A DNA stretch of 64,000 nt from the NCBI GenBank assembly GCA_034769895.1, contig CM068373.1, positions 283,745,379 through 283,809,378 of the forward strand, read 5' to 3'. Positions 35,825 to 46,440 of the stretch are shown piece after piece. The position numbers and the translations under genes are program-made. The first letter of the stretch is position 1; each line of letters begins with the position of its first letter. Origin of the DNA: Magicicada septendecula. Taxonomy: Eukaryota > Arthropoda > Insecta > Hemiptera > Cicadidae. The notes under the pieces were generated by a model that saw nothing but the letters and a program-made list of their open reading frames with translations, did not search any database and was not told the origin of the DNA.

Positions 35825-36470
35825 TTTAATATGCTCTGTATATTTCATATACAGAGGAATACAAGTATTTAGGGGTTAAAATTACGGCCAGTGGGAAGCA
35901 AGACAAAGAAATACAATCCAGAATTAATTTGGGAAAGATGGCTATATCTACATTAAAATGAATCCTGTGGGATAAGCAAATTACAGCAGAAACTAAAACC
36001 AAATATATTTAAAACCATTTTAGAAGTATCATGACTTACGGCTCAGAACTTTGGACTACTAATAAACACACATGAAGAAAATTAATGACAGCATAGAAAG
36101 ACTTTTGGAGGCGTTTGGCAAGGGTATCGTGACGTGAGAAAATTATAAATGAAGTCAATAAGATATAAAGAATGTAAAAAATTCAATTGTTGATTTTATC
36201 CATACACAAAAATTACAATATTATGGACACACGAAAAGAATTGAATAGGAAAGATTGCCAAGGAGAGTTATGGAACGGACCCACCACGAAGAAGGAAAAG
36301 ATGAAGACCACCTATCACCTGGGTAGAAGAAATTCAGACTATATTGAGGAAACGAGAAATTGAAGATCTTTGGATGGACAAGCAGCAGTGGAAGCTGAGA
36401 ATTCAATCACTTCTGTAATCTTTGGTTCCGGAAAATGTGTAAACATTGTACAGCCGGAATAATAATAATG
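35825..36470 (+). mobile_element. LINE ORF2 3' end with (AAT)n tail
   Basis: Broken + strand reading gives EEYKYLGVKITASGKQDKEI, then SRINLGKMAIST, SIMTYGSELWT and later FGSGKCVNIVQPE. These are the standard C-terminal ORF2 words of insect LINEs. It ends CAGCCGGAATAATAATAATG, with the triplet tail typical of such elements. The same 3' end recurs at 37079-37230. Confidence 0.75.
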
Positions 36471-36727
36471 TAGGCCTATATTATGAATTTAAATTGTAGT
36501 TATTTGCAAATATTTTAAGTTGAATTAAGTATCAGACCATCGTTTTCTGGGCTTTCCTACATTACTACTACTCTGTGACGCAAACAAACATAGAGCTTTG
36601 GTATCGAGGTGTTTTTAGTGGGAAGAACACGTTCTCTTTATCTATTCTTATGTTCATCAACGTTTTCAAACAATGGGGGACAGCTTAAGCTTAATCCGTA
36701 TATGGTCATTGTAAAGCATAGGCCTAC
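36471..36727. other. No gene seen
   Basis: Short spacer. Nothing recognised. Confidence 0.4.
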
Positions 36728-37076
36728 TGTTACGACGGTGTCACTGTCGTCGTGTGGTGCAGTGGAAAATAAAATAAAGACACCAATGAAACCACTAATC
36801 ACCAGTTTTGATTAATCACAGATACAGTTTATAATCAACTTGTACAATAATCCAAGCAAATTTTGTCCAAACGCAATAATAATATCAACTAATATAGTCC
36901 CGCACAATTATAAAACAATAACACTTCGCCACAATACTTTGAACCTCACTGCAATAAATCGTCACTTAAACTAACCTCTAAGCAGCAGGTGTCGTTGTTT
37001 AAATAGTGTTCCAGAATATTCTATAATACGCGTCAGCACTACTCAAAAACAATAAAGCGTAATTGAATGCGTAATT
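36728..37076 (-). mobile_element. LTR fragment (fossil), family A
   Basis: Begins TGTTACGACGG and follows the 34904 LTR through the CACCAATGAA and CCTCACT blocks to GCGTAATTG, where it is cut off by a LINE 3' end. Confidence 0.65.
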
Positions 37077-37078
37077 GA

Positions 37079-37230
37079 TAGAAGAAATTTAGACTATATT
37101 GAGGGAACGAGAGATTAAAAAAGATCTTTGGATGGACAAGCAGCAGTGGAACATGAGAATTCAATCACTTCTGTAATCTTCGGTTCCGGAAAATGTGTAA
37201 ACATTATACAGCCGAAATAATAATAATTAA
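37079..37230 (+). mobile_element. LINE 3' end, short copy
   Basis: Matches the last 150 bp of the 35825-36470 LINE (GATCTTTGGATGGACAAGCA, then GGTTCCGGAAAATGTG), with a tail AATAATAATAAT. A 5'-truncated copy inserted against the LTR fragment. Confidence 0.75.
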
Positions 37231-37231
37231 T

Positions 37232-37687
37232 CTTTATATAATATTGAAACTTTCTCATGTGAAAACTTACTTGTCTTTTTCGTTGAACGCGTTTCGGCGT
37301 CGTATTCGCCTTCGTCAGCTTAGAACAGACTGCCAGAACTTAGTAACGGTTGTTGCTTGGAAGGTATAGTGGGGGTGGTGTGTAGAGGAAGGGGATTGGC
37401 GCGGGGATCCGAATTATTGTTTGTTTTATGTATAATTGTGTCGAAAAGTGTATGTGATTTATATTGTACACTTTTCGACACAATTATACATAAAACAAAC
37501 AATAATTCGGATCCCCGCGCCAATCCCCTTTCTCTACACACCACCCCCACTATACCTTCCAAGCAACAACCGTTACTAAGTTCTGGCAATCTGTTCTAAG
37601 CTGACGAAAGCGAATACGACGCCGAAACGCGTTCAACGATAAAGACAAGTAAGTTTTCACATGCGAAAGTTTCAATATTATATAAAG
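37232..37687. repeat. Nearly perfect 456-bp palindrome (foldback)
   Basis: Arms 37232-37452 and 37467-37687 (221 bp each) are inverted with few mismatches, around a 14-bp spacer. Each arm holds GCTGACGAAGGCGAATACGA and CGCCGAAACGCGTTCAACG, a CTGACGA-hairpin-GAAAC core of the family, and then a GC-rich block (GGATCCCCGCGCCAATCCCC). Edges are CTTTATATAATATTGAAAC. Confidence 0.9.
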
Positions 37688-38929
37688 TGTAGTGCTGTGA
37701 AAGAAGATGAAGTGCTGTGAAGTTTTACAAAAGTTAGTTGATGATTGGAAACTTATCGTCAGGCACAGATCAAACAGACGGGCAGAAAATTGTCAAACCG
37801 TCGAGTTGATACTGATAGCTTGCATTGTTCGTATAACAACAAATCAGATTTTCAAAACAGTTGACAGTTTTGAAAATAGTTGGTAGTAGTATTGAAAACA
37901 GTTGATTGGCATTTTCATAATTATTCCCTTTAAGCAAACACTATCATGTTTACCAACAAACACCAAGAGAGAACGGAATAAAATTATAATCATCCCAATT
38001 ATGTAGATTATTAAAATGTTTACCGACAACACCGAGGGAACAGAATAAAATTAATTAAAATAGTGAGAATTGTTATTACTCGCAGTGTGCTGTCAGTAAA
38101 TTTAATAAAGTTACTCAGTAGTGTTCTGTACACTGTAGACAAATATTTGTTTATAAACAGGGAAGAAAATGAGACTTATAGTAATTGCTGTATAAACAAC
38201 CGTCTTCATTTTAATAATAATTCTCTACTAAGTACACAGTTATGTTGTTATAGTTTCCTCTAGCCTAGTTCATGTTCCTTGTAATATCGACATCGTTGTA
38301 CGGATTTTCTCTGCATTCCTCTGAACTAACCTTATAATTTGTATTAAACAATTATCAAGCGTTTTTGTCAACTTACCTGCGCCTTACAGAATCATGTTAT
38401 GTTAGTTTGCTTTTTATATATAGTAACATAATAATAATAACAATAATTTTTTGACGGAAAACGGTCAGGTGTGAGGGGAACCTATGCGAAAGTCAATGTT
38501 ACGGTTTTGTGTATACCAGACAAACTTGAATATCTTTAAAACTAATACCTATATTTAAAAAAGTAATACACGATTCAAAAGAGCAAGGATGAAAAAATAT
38601 CACTCTACATTAAACTTGAGCGCGTGACGTTACATGCCACCACAAGATGGCCGTGAATTTGGAGTGGAAAATCACCGGTTAGCTGCGCGGAAAAATAAGT
38701 ATAGCTCGGGAAGGCGTACGCGTAGGACGTTATTTAAAGTGCCGTTTTATAAAGCTCTACAAGTACTATAAAATAAAATACTAATAATGATAATAATAAA
38801 AGAACGTGATAAATAATACAGTGACAGAATATTGAACTTAGACAAATTTTCCTTAAAATGTCAAAAAGTTAAAATATCTTCACAACAAGAAGGCAAATGC
38901 CTATTGTAAACGCTTACAAAGTAAAAGAA
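37688..38929. other. AT-rich spacer
   Basis: No gene supported. ORFs at 37844-38032 and 38063-38263 are short, with no domain. Confidence 0.5.
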
Positions 38930-39440
38930 GAATAAATGAGGAATCTAGAAAGGCCCCTAGCACGGCAGCAGAACGAATACTGAGGATGAGGAAAAGTTGA
39001 AAAATCGAGGCGAGCACCAGCTGCACACCTAACGCCAGTTCACGAACAACGAATGTCGACAGTCAGATAGAACTGATGGAATGCTACGAAAAACAAGCAG
39101 ATGAGACGTTTGAGAATCGAGATTTAGCGTTTATCACGGAGCACTTTGGAAAGTAGTTCTACGGCAACAAGTTGGGTTTTGTTTGTGGAGTTTGTGATCG
39201 TATATAGTTCTAAATGATTTAAAACGACCCAATGCAGCTGTGTTGCAATTCTTACAACAAGAATTCACAGATGAAGACGTTCAACAGTTTATGTTGTGCT
39301 CAAACTGCTGGACAAGGAAAGCTGCCAACATTGAGTAAGAGTAACGGCTTCAAGTATTCATCAAAGCCAATAGATTCACTGCCGCCGTTAGATCCACTCA
39401 GCCAACGTCTAATATCTCCGCAACTACCGTGCATTTAGCA
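38930..39440 (+). pseudogene. Degenerate Helitron-type ORF piece
   Basis: Reads RDLAFITEHFGK, then LGFVCGVCDRI and NDLKRPNAAVLQFLQQEFTD, then QFMLCSNCWTRKAANI. A C-VCDR--F motif followed by a second CxxC is like the domain upstream of Helitron helicases (DUF6570 type), recalled from memory. Frame changes and stops make it a relic. Confidence 0.35.
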
Positions 39441-39589
39441 AAGCTACAAGCACACCGGCCCAGCAACACCGTCAGGGTAAGACGTTTTCCACCACAACCT
39501 CACCGGTAGTGACCCCCGACACTACCTACTCTTTTTTTAACGAGGGAGACTGTGGAAAACTAATGTTTGCCGCAGGAGGGTCCGCACTC

Positions 39590-40030
39590 CTACGATGTAT
39601 GGGACTCGCACCCACCAAAACCACAGACCCTCTTGTCCACGGCATGGATCCACGTCGGGACTCAGCTTTCGGAATACATCAAGGTGGCATTTGTTCTTCG
39701 TCCTGTGGACGTTCATCTGTTTTAAACCTTCAGCGGGTCCTAATTACCTGTCTTCTGGTATTCTGTCAGCAAGATCATTTTTGGCTTCCTTCTTTTCCAT
39801 TAGTGCATTCTCTATGTAAGCTGCTACCTGATCCCAGTGGTGTTCGCTCTGCAGCATTATTCCGATGACATTTTCGGGCGAGATCTGTCCAACTACATTT
39901 TCCAGGATTTGCCTCTCCTCTTTCCATCTATCACAGGTGAAAAACGTGAGATTCACATCGCCCTAATTTCTGTTTACAGAAAATGCAGTTTGGTCTGTCT
40001 ACTTTCCCGATCCTATATACAGTAGGTAAG
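39590..40030 (-). mobile_element. LINE of R1-like type, ORF2 C-terminus
   Basis: Minus strand reads RIGKVDRPNCIFCKQKLG, then FFTCDRWKEERQILENVVGQ, ISPENVIGIMLQSEHHWDQV and AAYIENALMEKKE. A C--C ... H-FF-C--W---R and W--V--Y----L--K pattern is the end of ORF2 in the R1/I/Jockey groups. Past DRIPEDR the text becomes 3' untranslated. Frame broken at least once. Confidence 0.7.
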
Positions 40031-41309
40031 CCCGGAACAGACCGTGGCCAGTTATAAACTCCGTTATAAAATAATTAACCTTGTCATGCTTGCGGTGAGT
40101 CGACTCAGCTAACTGTTTTATGTATAACAATAACAATAATAATAATCGCCATCACCTTTGGGGATGCATAAATGTGTATATGCATAAATGCGTAAATACA
40201 TAATTGGAGTGCATAAAAATGTGTATATAGCTACAAAGCCATTCAAGGGCACGTTTTCTGAACCCCATTTTAAGGCATAATAATTTTCTTTGCATTTAAC
40301 CGGCTCATATTAGCGTAATAAAGTGGAGCGCCGACAGTTTGCACTGCTGTTAAACAAAACTGTTGTCCCGTACAGCGTGCGTGTAATACTCGAGGCCTGC
40401 GCCACACAAAAATCTACGAAAACCAACATTAAACTGAAAGGACTAACATAAAAAACTGCCACAATCTGATTATCACCTGTAATGTAACCACTGTGCCGCC
40501 TGCTACATAAATGGCCATTGAGTCACACACTTTGATGAAGGGAAATACCTTAGCCTACCGCCGCCAGGGGGAGAGGAGACGGCAACTTACGTCTAACGCG
40601 GCTCTGGAGTTCTCGCTCTGGGTGTGATCCGATGAGATGGCTCTCCAGTCCCTCAGTTCAAGTAGTTTAGCATTATTTCTCTTATCTTCAATCGATCACA
40701 GCTTTTCCCTGCCTCTCTTTCTTCTCACATCCAGCTGCATCGTCAAGACTTTCCTCGGTCAAGTCAGGGAGAGGTCAGCACCGTATAACCGATTGTCCCC
40801 TTGTCTGGAGATCTACGTAACAACCTCTCCACTTCTAGGAGACCATGTTATCGGAGTATACAAATTGTAAGTGAATTAATTCTGTTAGATATGTTGGAGA
40901 TTAAGCGGGTTTTTATTACCTTAAAATTAAAATTGATAATGTGTTCTGCATGAAACAGCTTTGTGAGAAGGCTGTTACGGTTTCGGATCTGTCATTGTTG
41001 ATTCGGATAAAGCGTATGATAGCGTTTCGTTATCAAGGCTCGGACCCAGCCATTAATAAATCTAGTGATAGCACTGCTTGTATTACAACAGTACGTATCT
41101 TTATGAGGGATGTGTCAGTGGATTTAAAGTTGGAAATAAGGAGTTTAAATACATTGCAATAACAAAAGGTTTAAGGCAAGGGTGTTCCATAGCCAACTTT
41201 ATCAAAAAAGAATAGAAATACAACCTTTAGAAGGTGGTAAAGACAATGTCACACTATTAAACGCTTGTAAATGGCGCGGCATTCAGAATTATGAGTTCTG
41301 TTCCAGGTT
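40031..41309. other. No recognised gene
   Basis: Contains a GC-richer island (40545-40870) with the ORF MALQSLSSSSLALFLLSSID (40637-40870), whose hydrophobic start resembles a signal peptide but which has no family match. Near 40985-41200 the + strand recalls LINE reverse transcriptase (SDLSLLIRIKRMIAFR and LRQGCSIAN), possibly a relic. Confidence 0.4.
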
Positions 41310-41455
41310 TACGTAGCCCGGGAAGGAATTTTAACAAAGAACTACTTCCTTGTTGCCGATAACGTAGTACACATATAACAAATTCTCCCCTCCCCCTTCA
41401 ACTATAATTTTCATTAATAGAAAATTACCCCCACCCGTTGTGCCGCCCCTTGGCA
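41310..41455 (+). repeat. Composite repeat family, copy 3a
   Basis: Starts AGCCCGGGAAGGAATTTTAA exactly as at 30340, then the blocks CTACTTCCTTGTTGCCGATA and CCCTCCCCCTTCAACTATA. Confidence 0.6.
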
Positions 41456-42769
41456 AGACAACACAAAAATCGGGAACTAGTTTAATTCTTTACCAGTAAA
41501 CTAAACCAGCTGCCGTTGTTAGTAAAACTCTTACTAACAAATTACAAAACAAGTATGATATAGGAAACTGACAAGGTTTGCATAAACTTATTCACTCACT
41601 AGGTATTAGCTAAAACATCTCTTTATTGCTATTGAAATATTAATCAAACATTATTCCTGATTTTAAAGAAAGTTATTTTAGTAAATAGTGCTTTTACTGC
41701 TTCAAAGATCTTAATTATATTATTCTTGTTATATCAAAATTTATTCATATAACTGTTAGTTTTAATACCACGGATCCGGGTCTCAATTTTCTCAAAATTA
41801 TTAATTTATCAATATATACATTACGGTTACTATTACTTCTTACAAAATTACAAAATATACAAATCTGATAATTTGTTCATTACATTGCGAAAGTTCTTTA
41901 AAGTTCTTTGTTACTTCTTATTAAGGGGAAATTTACAAAAGTTGTGGTTTGATATCACCTGAGGTTGTTGTTGTATTCTTGGGACATCTCCAGTTGTCTT
42001 CTACGGGTTGAGTACGTTGTTCTTGGTGTATCTACATCGGGTTGATTTTTAGTTTACTTGAAGCTCTCGAAGATAGGTTGTTTACTTGAAGTTCCAAATG
42101 TTGTAATTTCACTTTTCTTAGTGCAGATTCTTGTAGTTCACATTTTCTTTATTTTAATTACAGTTATAGTTCTCACTTTGCAGTACTACAGTCTAGTAGT
42201 TAACTATGTTACACTTACATTTGATTTTGTTTTTAAGAGATGTGTTGGCTACCTTTTTCTATTTTATTTATATATTTTCTCACAAACTCTAGACACTACA
42301 TTATTCATAATAACAAGATTTCACGCTGGATATGCTTCTAGAGAACTTACACATACGTATATGTGTACAACACCAAAACTCACATCTACTCATTGCGACG
42401 TTCTACGGCCGAATGCGCGTACGGTTTAGGGGAGAGGACTCAGTAAGCTAGTGCGTATTTACGCGCTAAGAAAATAGTTCGTACTTTTCCTATTATTATT
42501 TATTCATTAATTAGAAGATAAATACTTTATGTTTATTTTATTATGACTTAGGGATTTCTTTATTTCTCTAGTCGCATTTTTAATTATTTAAGTAATTATT
42601 ATTATCATTCACTACTTAATACTTTTCTTGGCGTGTTGGTACTGGAAGGTTTCAAGTTGATACAGGAATCTGGGTATAGGTAAGGGTGTATGATACTCTT
42701 ACTTATTAAAATTAAAAAATTTTAATCTGTGCGATTTTTTGATACATTTAAAATCGTCACACCGTTCAC
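41456..42769. other. AT-rich spacer interrupting the composite repeat
   Basis: No gene supported. The hydrophobic ORF 42058-42429 lies in a T-rich strand and has no match. The composite repeat stops at CCCACCCG near 41439 and resumes at 42770, so this may be an insertion of about 1.3 kb. Confidence 0.4.
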
Positions 42770-43680
42770 CTAACTTCTTCATTTATAGATATTTCATCTA
42801 CGTTTCTACAGTGGATTATTATGAGCTTCTTATCAGGATACTTTATTTATCAAAATTATGTACTTTACTCTTGTTAAAACATAAAACGTTGCAGGTAAAC
42901 TACCCCTTTCTCTTAACCGATCTTCACCAAAATCAATTGTAGTCCTCTACAATTCAGGGATGCATGCAAAAAAATATTTGATTCTGTTTGAATGTGCGGC
43001 AGTTATCGTTCGTCATGAAAACATTTCTCTTGTTACAACATAAAATGTTGCAGTTAAACTACCCCTTTCCCTTAACCGATCTTCAACAAAATCAACACGC
43101 CTTGAGTTCTCTTTAATTCAAAAAGGTATGCAAAAACGTAGTTGATTCTGTTTGAATTTACGGCAGTTATCGTTCGTCATATAAAAAATTACCCTTGTTA
43201 AAACATAAAATGTTGCAGGTGAACTACCCCTTTCCCTTAACCGACCTTCACCAACACCAATAGGTCTTGAGAACTCTACAATACAGGGCTGTAGCAAAAA
43301 ATTATTTGATTCTGTTTGAATTTGCGGCTGTTATCGTTTGCCATAGAAAAAAAATTACCCTTGATAAAAAAAACGTTGCAGGTAAACTACTCCTTTCCCT
43401 TAACCGATCTTCACCAAAAACAATAGATCTTGAGTACTCTACAAATCAGGGCTGTATGCAAAAAATTATTTGATTCTGTTTGAATTTGCGGCTGTTATCG
43501 TTTGCCATAGAAAAAATCTACAGACAGACAGACAGACACACACACACAGACACTTTTCGAAAAAATTACTTTTTTCATGTTTTGAGGGTAGTACAATCAG
43601 AATCTGCAATAATCTCGAACGCGACTTTTTTTGCCATCACCATACCACCATTTCCTTAAGGAACATGGAAGTAAAATGCT
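42770..43680 (+). repeat. Composite repeat family, copy 3b, with four internal tandem units
   Basis: The unit TTGTTAAAACATAAAACGTT, GCAGGTAAACTACCCCTTTC, TTAACCGATCTTCACCAAAA, then GCGGCAGTTATCGTTCG starts at about 42871, 43030, 43196 and 43371 (periods 159-175). It ends with a CAGACAGACAGACACACACA tract, GTTTTGAGGGTAGTACAATC and GGAACATGGAAGTAAAA. Confidence 0.75.
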
Positions 43681-43739
43681 GTCAACTGCATCGTTTACGC
43701 TGCGAACTGAATATACATCATCATCATCAACCTAAAGAT

Positions 43740-44063
43740 TAGGCTGGCTCATCCGGAACCTGTTCCGGGACCCACTATGCTCTCGGCTGTCCTACATCTC
43801 TCTTCCCCCACCGATCTACATTCCATTGCTAGCACTGGAATCCTGTCACCCGCCGTTCTTCCTAAATGTTCACACCACCTACTCTTGTTGCTCCTTAGCC
43901 GTTCTAACAATGAGTCGACCCCCACTTCCGTCCTAATATCCTCATTCTTCTTTCCATCGAGAATGGTACAGCCCAGAGTACTCCTCACAAACGTCATCTC
44001 CACTGCCTGAATCTTTGCCTTGTCTCTTTCCGTCATAATTCTGGCTTCATCTCCATACATCAA
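43740..44063 (-). mobile_element. LINE ORF2 3' end
   Basis: Open minus frame: YGDEARIMTERDKAKIQAVE, MTFVRSTLGCTILDGKKNED, IRTEVGVDSLLERL then SRWCEHLGRTAGDRIPVLAM. This is the LYGSE-W, KIQ--EM-FLRS--GCT--D---NEDIR-E pattern of insect LINEs, with an intact frame of 104 codons, so this copy is younger than most here. Confidence 0.75.
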
Positions 44064-44254
44064 AACTGGTACCTCTACAACTGAATAAACATATAGAAGT
44101 TATTCGTTATAAAAGAGGACATAGGGCTAAACTCGACTGAAAACGTTCATACTCACATAACTAATCCGCCTAATCATTTACTTGGACTTAGATGACTGCA
44201 TTTCTACCGTCATATTATTTTATATTGTTGATAATTAATGTTTTCTGTACGTAA

Positions 44255-44540
44255 GGGTTTCACGGTCGGCATCAACAGTGTTGGAAACGACTGCCTAAAC
44301 TCCGGGCTATTGGGCCGTGCTCCACTCCTGTTGCTACTAACTGACGTTTCGTCCTCTCCTCTGGACACCATCTTCAGTGTGCAAACGATTCACTAATTGA
44401 CGAAGACCGTGTCAGTTAACGAATCCTTTTGTACACTGAAGGTGGCCTCCAGAGGAGAGGCCGAAACGTTTGTTAGTAACATCAGGAGTATAACACCCCC
44501 CAATAGCCCGGAGTTTAGGCAGTCGTTTCCAACACATTTA
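44255..44540. repeat. Foldback element, CTGAAGA-GAAAC family
   Basis: Arms centre on 44406. The left begins TGTTGGAAACGACTGCCTAA at 44279, and its partner ends AGTCGTTTCCAACA at 44534. Right core: CACTGAAGGTGGCCTCCAGA, GGAGAGGCCGAAACG. Left core on the minus strand: CACTGAAGATGGTGTCCAGA, GGAGAGGACGAAACG. The centre pairs GAAGACCGTGTCAGTTAACG with older partner text. Confidence 0.8.
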
Positions 44541-44829
44541 ATTTTTTCTTTAAATCTCTAGGAAGGGGGCCTGAAACTTTCCTTTGCTACGTACTAATAC
44601 AGACACACTATTATACTATTAAATAAGGTAGTAACAGAGCATGGTAAAGGGATATCAGAAGACAAGACAAAGGTAATGGCGTACTAGGGGAAAACGGGGG
44701 TACACACGAAAATCGTTCTAGTTATAAATTCAACAGTATTACGATGTCTTGAGTGTTTTATTAATGGGTTTATGTCGTCACACTGTGTTAGAAGATCCCA
44801 GTATCATATTGCCGTTACGATGTGAGCAG
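44541..44829. other. No gene seen
   Basis: Spacer. Nothing recognised. Confidence 0.4.
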
Positions 44830-45130
44830 AAACGAAATGATACAAGAAAAACAATTCAAAGGGTCGAGAGCGCTACAACGATTTGAATGTTTGGCAAAAG
44901 AAGACCGAAGTGTTACAACTGTGGAAAACGTGGTCATCTACAGGTAGACTGTTGGGAGAATAAAATACAGAGAGGAGGGTGTGAGAGTACAAAGTATTTT
45001 CGAAATACAGCTCCAGAACAGCACACAGTTTCCACGCTACATAACACCAGTGGAAACTTCATTGTTAATACATTTGCTGAAGGTAAACCAACATAATTTA
45101 TTATCTTGTTATTTGAATTAGCAGTCTCTG

Positions 45131-45976
45131 TAAATCCAACGTTGTCGTGTTTACTCGCTAAACTGCTACTTGTCATGTTCCGGACGAGGCCTTTCAGTGT
45201 TTCCACCATTTTCAAGTCCTAAACTACAACAAAAAATATCCCGCTGGAACCCGTATATATACCCGTGAATCCGCCTTCACGGCAGGTGAATTCATAAACA
45301 AGTCTACTTGTCACTACCCTATTGGCTCAACAGAGTGGGGGTACAAGAGTGGGGTGTACAAATTAAAATGTAAAGAATGTGATAAGGTGTACGTGGGCGA
45401 AACCGGACTTAAGTTTGAGGTTAAGTTGAGAGAACACGCAAGGGGAGAAGGAGGTAGGACCGCTAATTCACTATATGCTAGGCATTTAATGGAAACAGGG
45501 CATAAATTCACCAACCATCTTAAACATGTAGAAATATTAAAAGTGGAAAATAATTTAAAATAAAAGCAGGTTATATGAATAGTTAGAAATTTTAAAGGTA
45601 AAAAATAAGAACAGTAATATGCTAATGAATATACAAACAGAATTTGGTAATGAAGAAATATTTTATCATATTTTGCAAGGGTAAGATATATTCCGTCAGA
45701 GTGTTAGGTAAGTAGACAAAGCTGGGTGTGGCTTAATAAGGTAACAGACGGAGAGACAAAGCTTCGTAGCAAGTAGCAGGGGCGTGGATTAACGGAGCTG
45801 AACCAATAGGGTAGTGACTAGTAGACTTTGGGCAGCCGTGAAGGCGGAATCACGGGTTCCAGCGGGATATTTTTTGTCGTGGTTTAGGACTTTAAATGGT
45901 GGAAACACTGAAAGGCCTCGTCCGGAACATGACAAGTAGCAGTTCAGCAAGTAAACACGACAAATTTGGATTTATA
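45131..45976. mobile_element. PLE-type insert with inverted arms
   Basis: Arms at 45131-45325 and 45797-45976 are inverted (for example TCCCGCTGGAACCCG against CGGGTTCCAGCGGGA, and ACTACCCTATTGG against CCAATAGGGTAGT). The middle carries a GIY-YIG endonuclease fragment. The arms include the text KGLVRNMTSSS-ASKHD in both orientations. Confidence 0.65.
45339..45563 (+). pseudogene. GIY-YIG endonuclease fragment of a Penelope-like element
   Basis: Reads GVYKLKCKECDKVYVGETGL, then KFEVKLREHARGEGG, SLYARHLMETGHKF and HVEILKVENN. GVY and YVG are the two halves of the GIY-YIG motif. The CKEC pair before YVG and the R--EH helix are as in Penelope-type endonucleases, which lie C-terminal to the reverse transcriptase and nick DNA for target-primed insertion. 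No reverse transcriptase is seen upstream, so only the 3' end is present. Confidence 0.8.
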
Positions 45977-46090
45977 GTTGACACGGACGCTACAGTATCC
46001 AGTTTGCTTCCTGAATTAGTCAACAACTGCCAGCCTCAATTTAGCTCTTGTACAATACAGACTGTGACTGGAATTCCCGTCAAACCCCCA

Positions 46091-46440
46091 TCCCGTCACC
46101 CCGCTAGCCGTCCTGCTCGGCCATCGTAGACTTTTCCGGCTGTCTCAAGCGACAACAGCGACTGTGTGTTCACCACTACGATGCGTGAATGGACGCTGCG
46201 CTTCGTGGTGCCGATGTACAGTTCGCAGCTCGACCAAGACACAGTGCATGCACTCTCCAACACTGACCATCGCGGTCTCTTTGAGGAGACCAAGAGCTTG
46301 TCCTCGGACAGTGCCTACTACCCTCGCCTTCACGTGGAGTCCGTAAATATCATCAAACATGGTTCAGTCACAATGAATCGAAAGGGGACAAATGTGACGA
46401 TTTTAAAAAATGAAAAAGGAAATAAAAGAAATGTAAAATA
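46091..46440 (+). other. Unidentified coding-like ORF
   Basis: The frame 46166-46441 reads MREWTLRFVVPMYSSQLDQD, TVHALSNTDHRGLFEETKSL then SSDSAYYPRLHVESVNIIKH. The DNA is GC-rich with codon-like third positions, unlike its AT-rich surroundings, and is open upstream through AVSSDNSDCVFTTT. I do not recognise the family. It may be a captured exon or part of the neighbouring element. Confidence 0.35.

Larger units (their letters stand above)
44830..46090 (+). mobile_element. LTR retrotransposon gag-protease fragment (fossil), split by a PLE-type insert
   Basis: Parts visible: a gag zinc knuckle (KCYNCGKRGHLQVDC) at about 44905-44955, the gag-protease link FIVNTFAEGKPT ending near 45093, and the retropepsin-like stretch FIVDTDATVSSLLPELV with TIQTVTGIPV at about 45970-46085. 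An inverted-repeat PLE-type element (about 45097-45965) sits between them. It is a broken, internal-only Ty3/gypsy-like remnant with no LTRs seen nearby. Confidence 0.65.

Noticed and set aside
37320-37599. Two almost identical ORFs on opposite strands (MPELSNGCC..., MEGIVGVVC...)
   Set aside because: They are the two arms of the 456-bp palindrome read on each strand.
40637-40870. Possible secreted peptide starting MALQSLSSSSLALFLL
   Set aside because: A hydrophobic start alone is weak evidence. There is no cysteine pattern or family match, and no splice or polyadenylation context.
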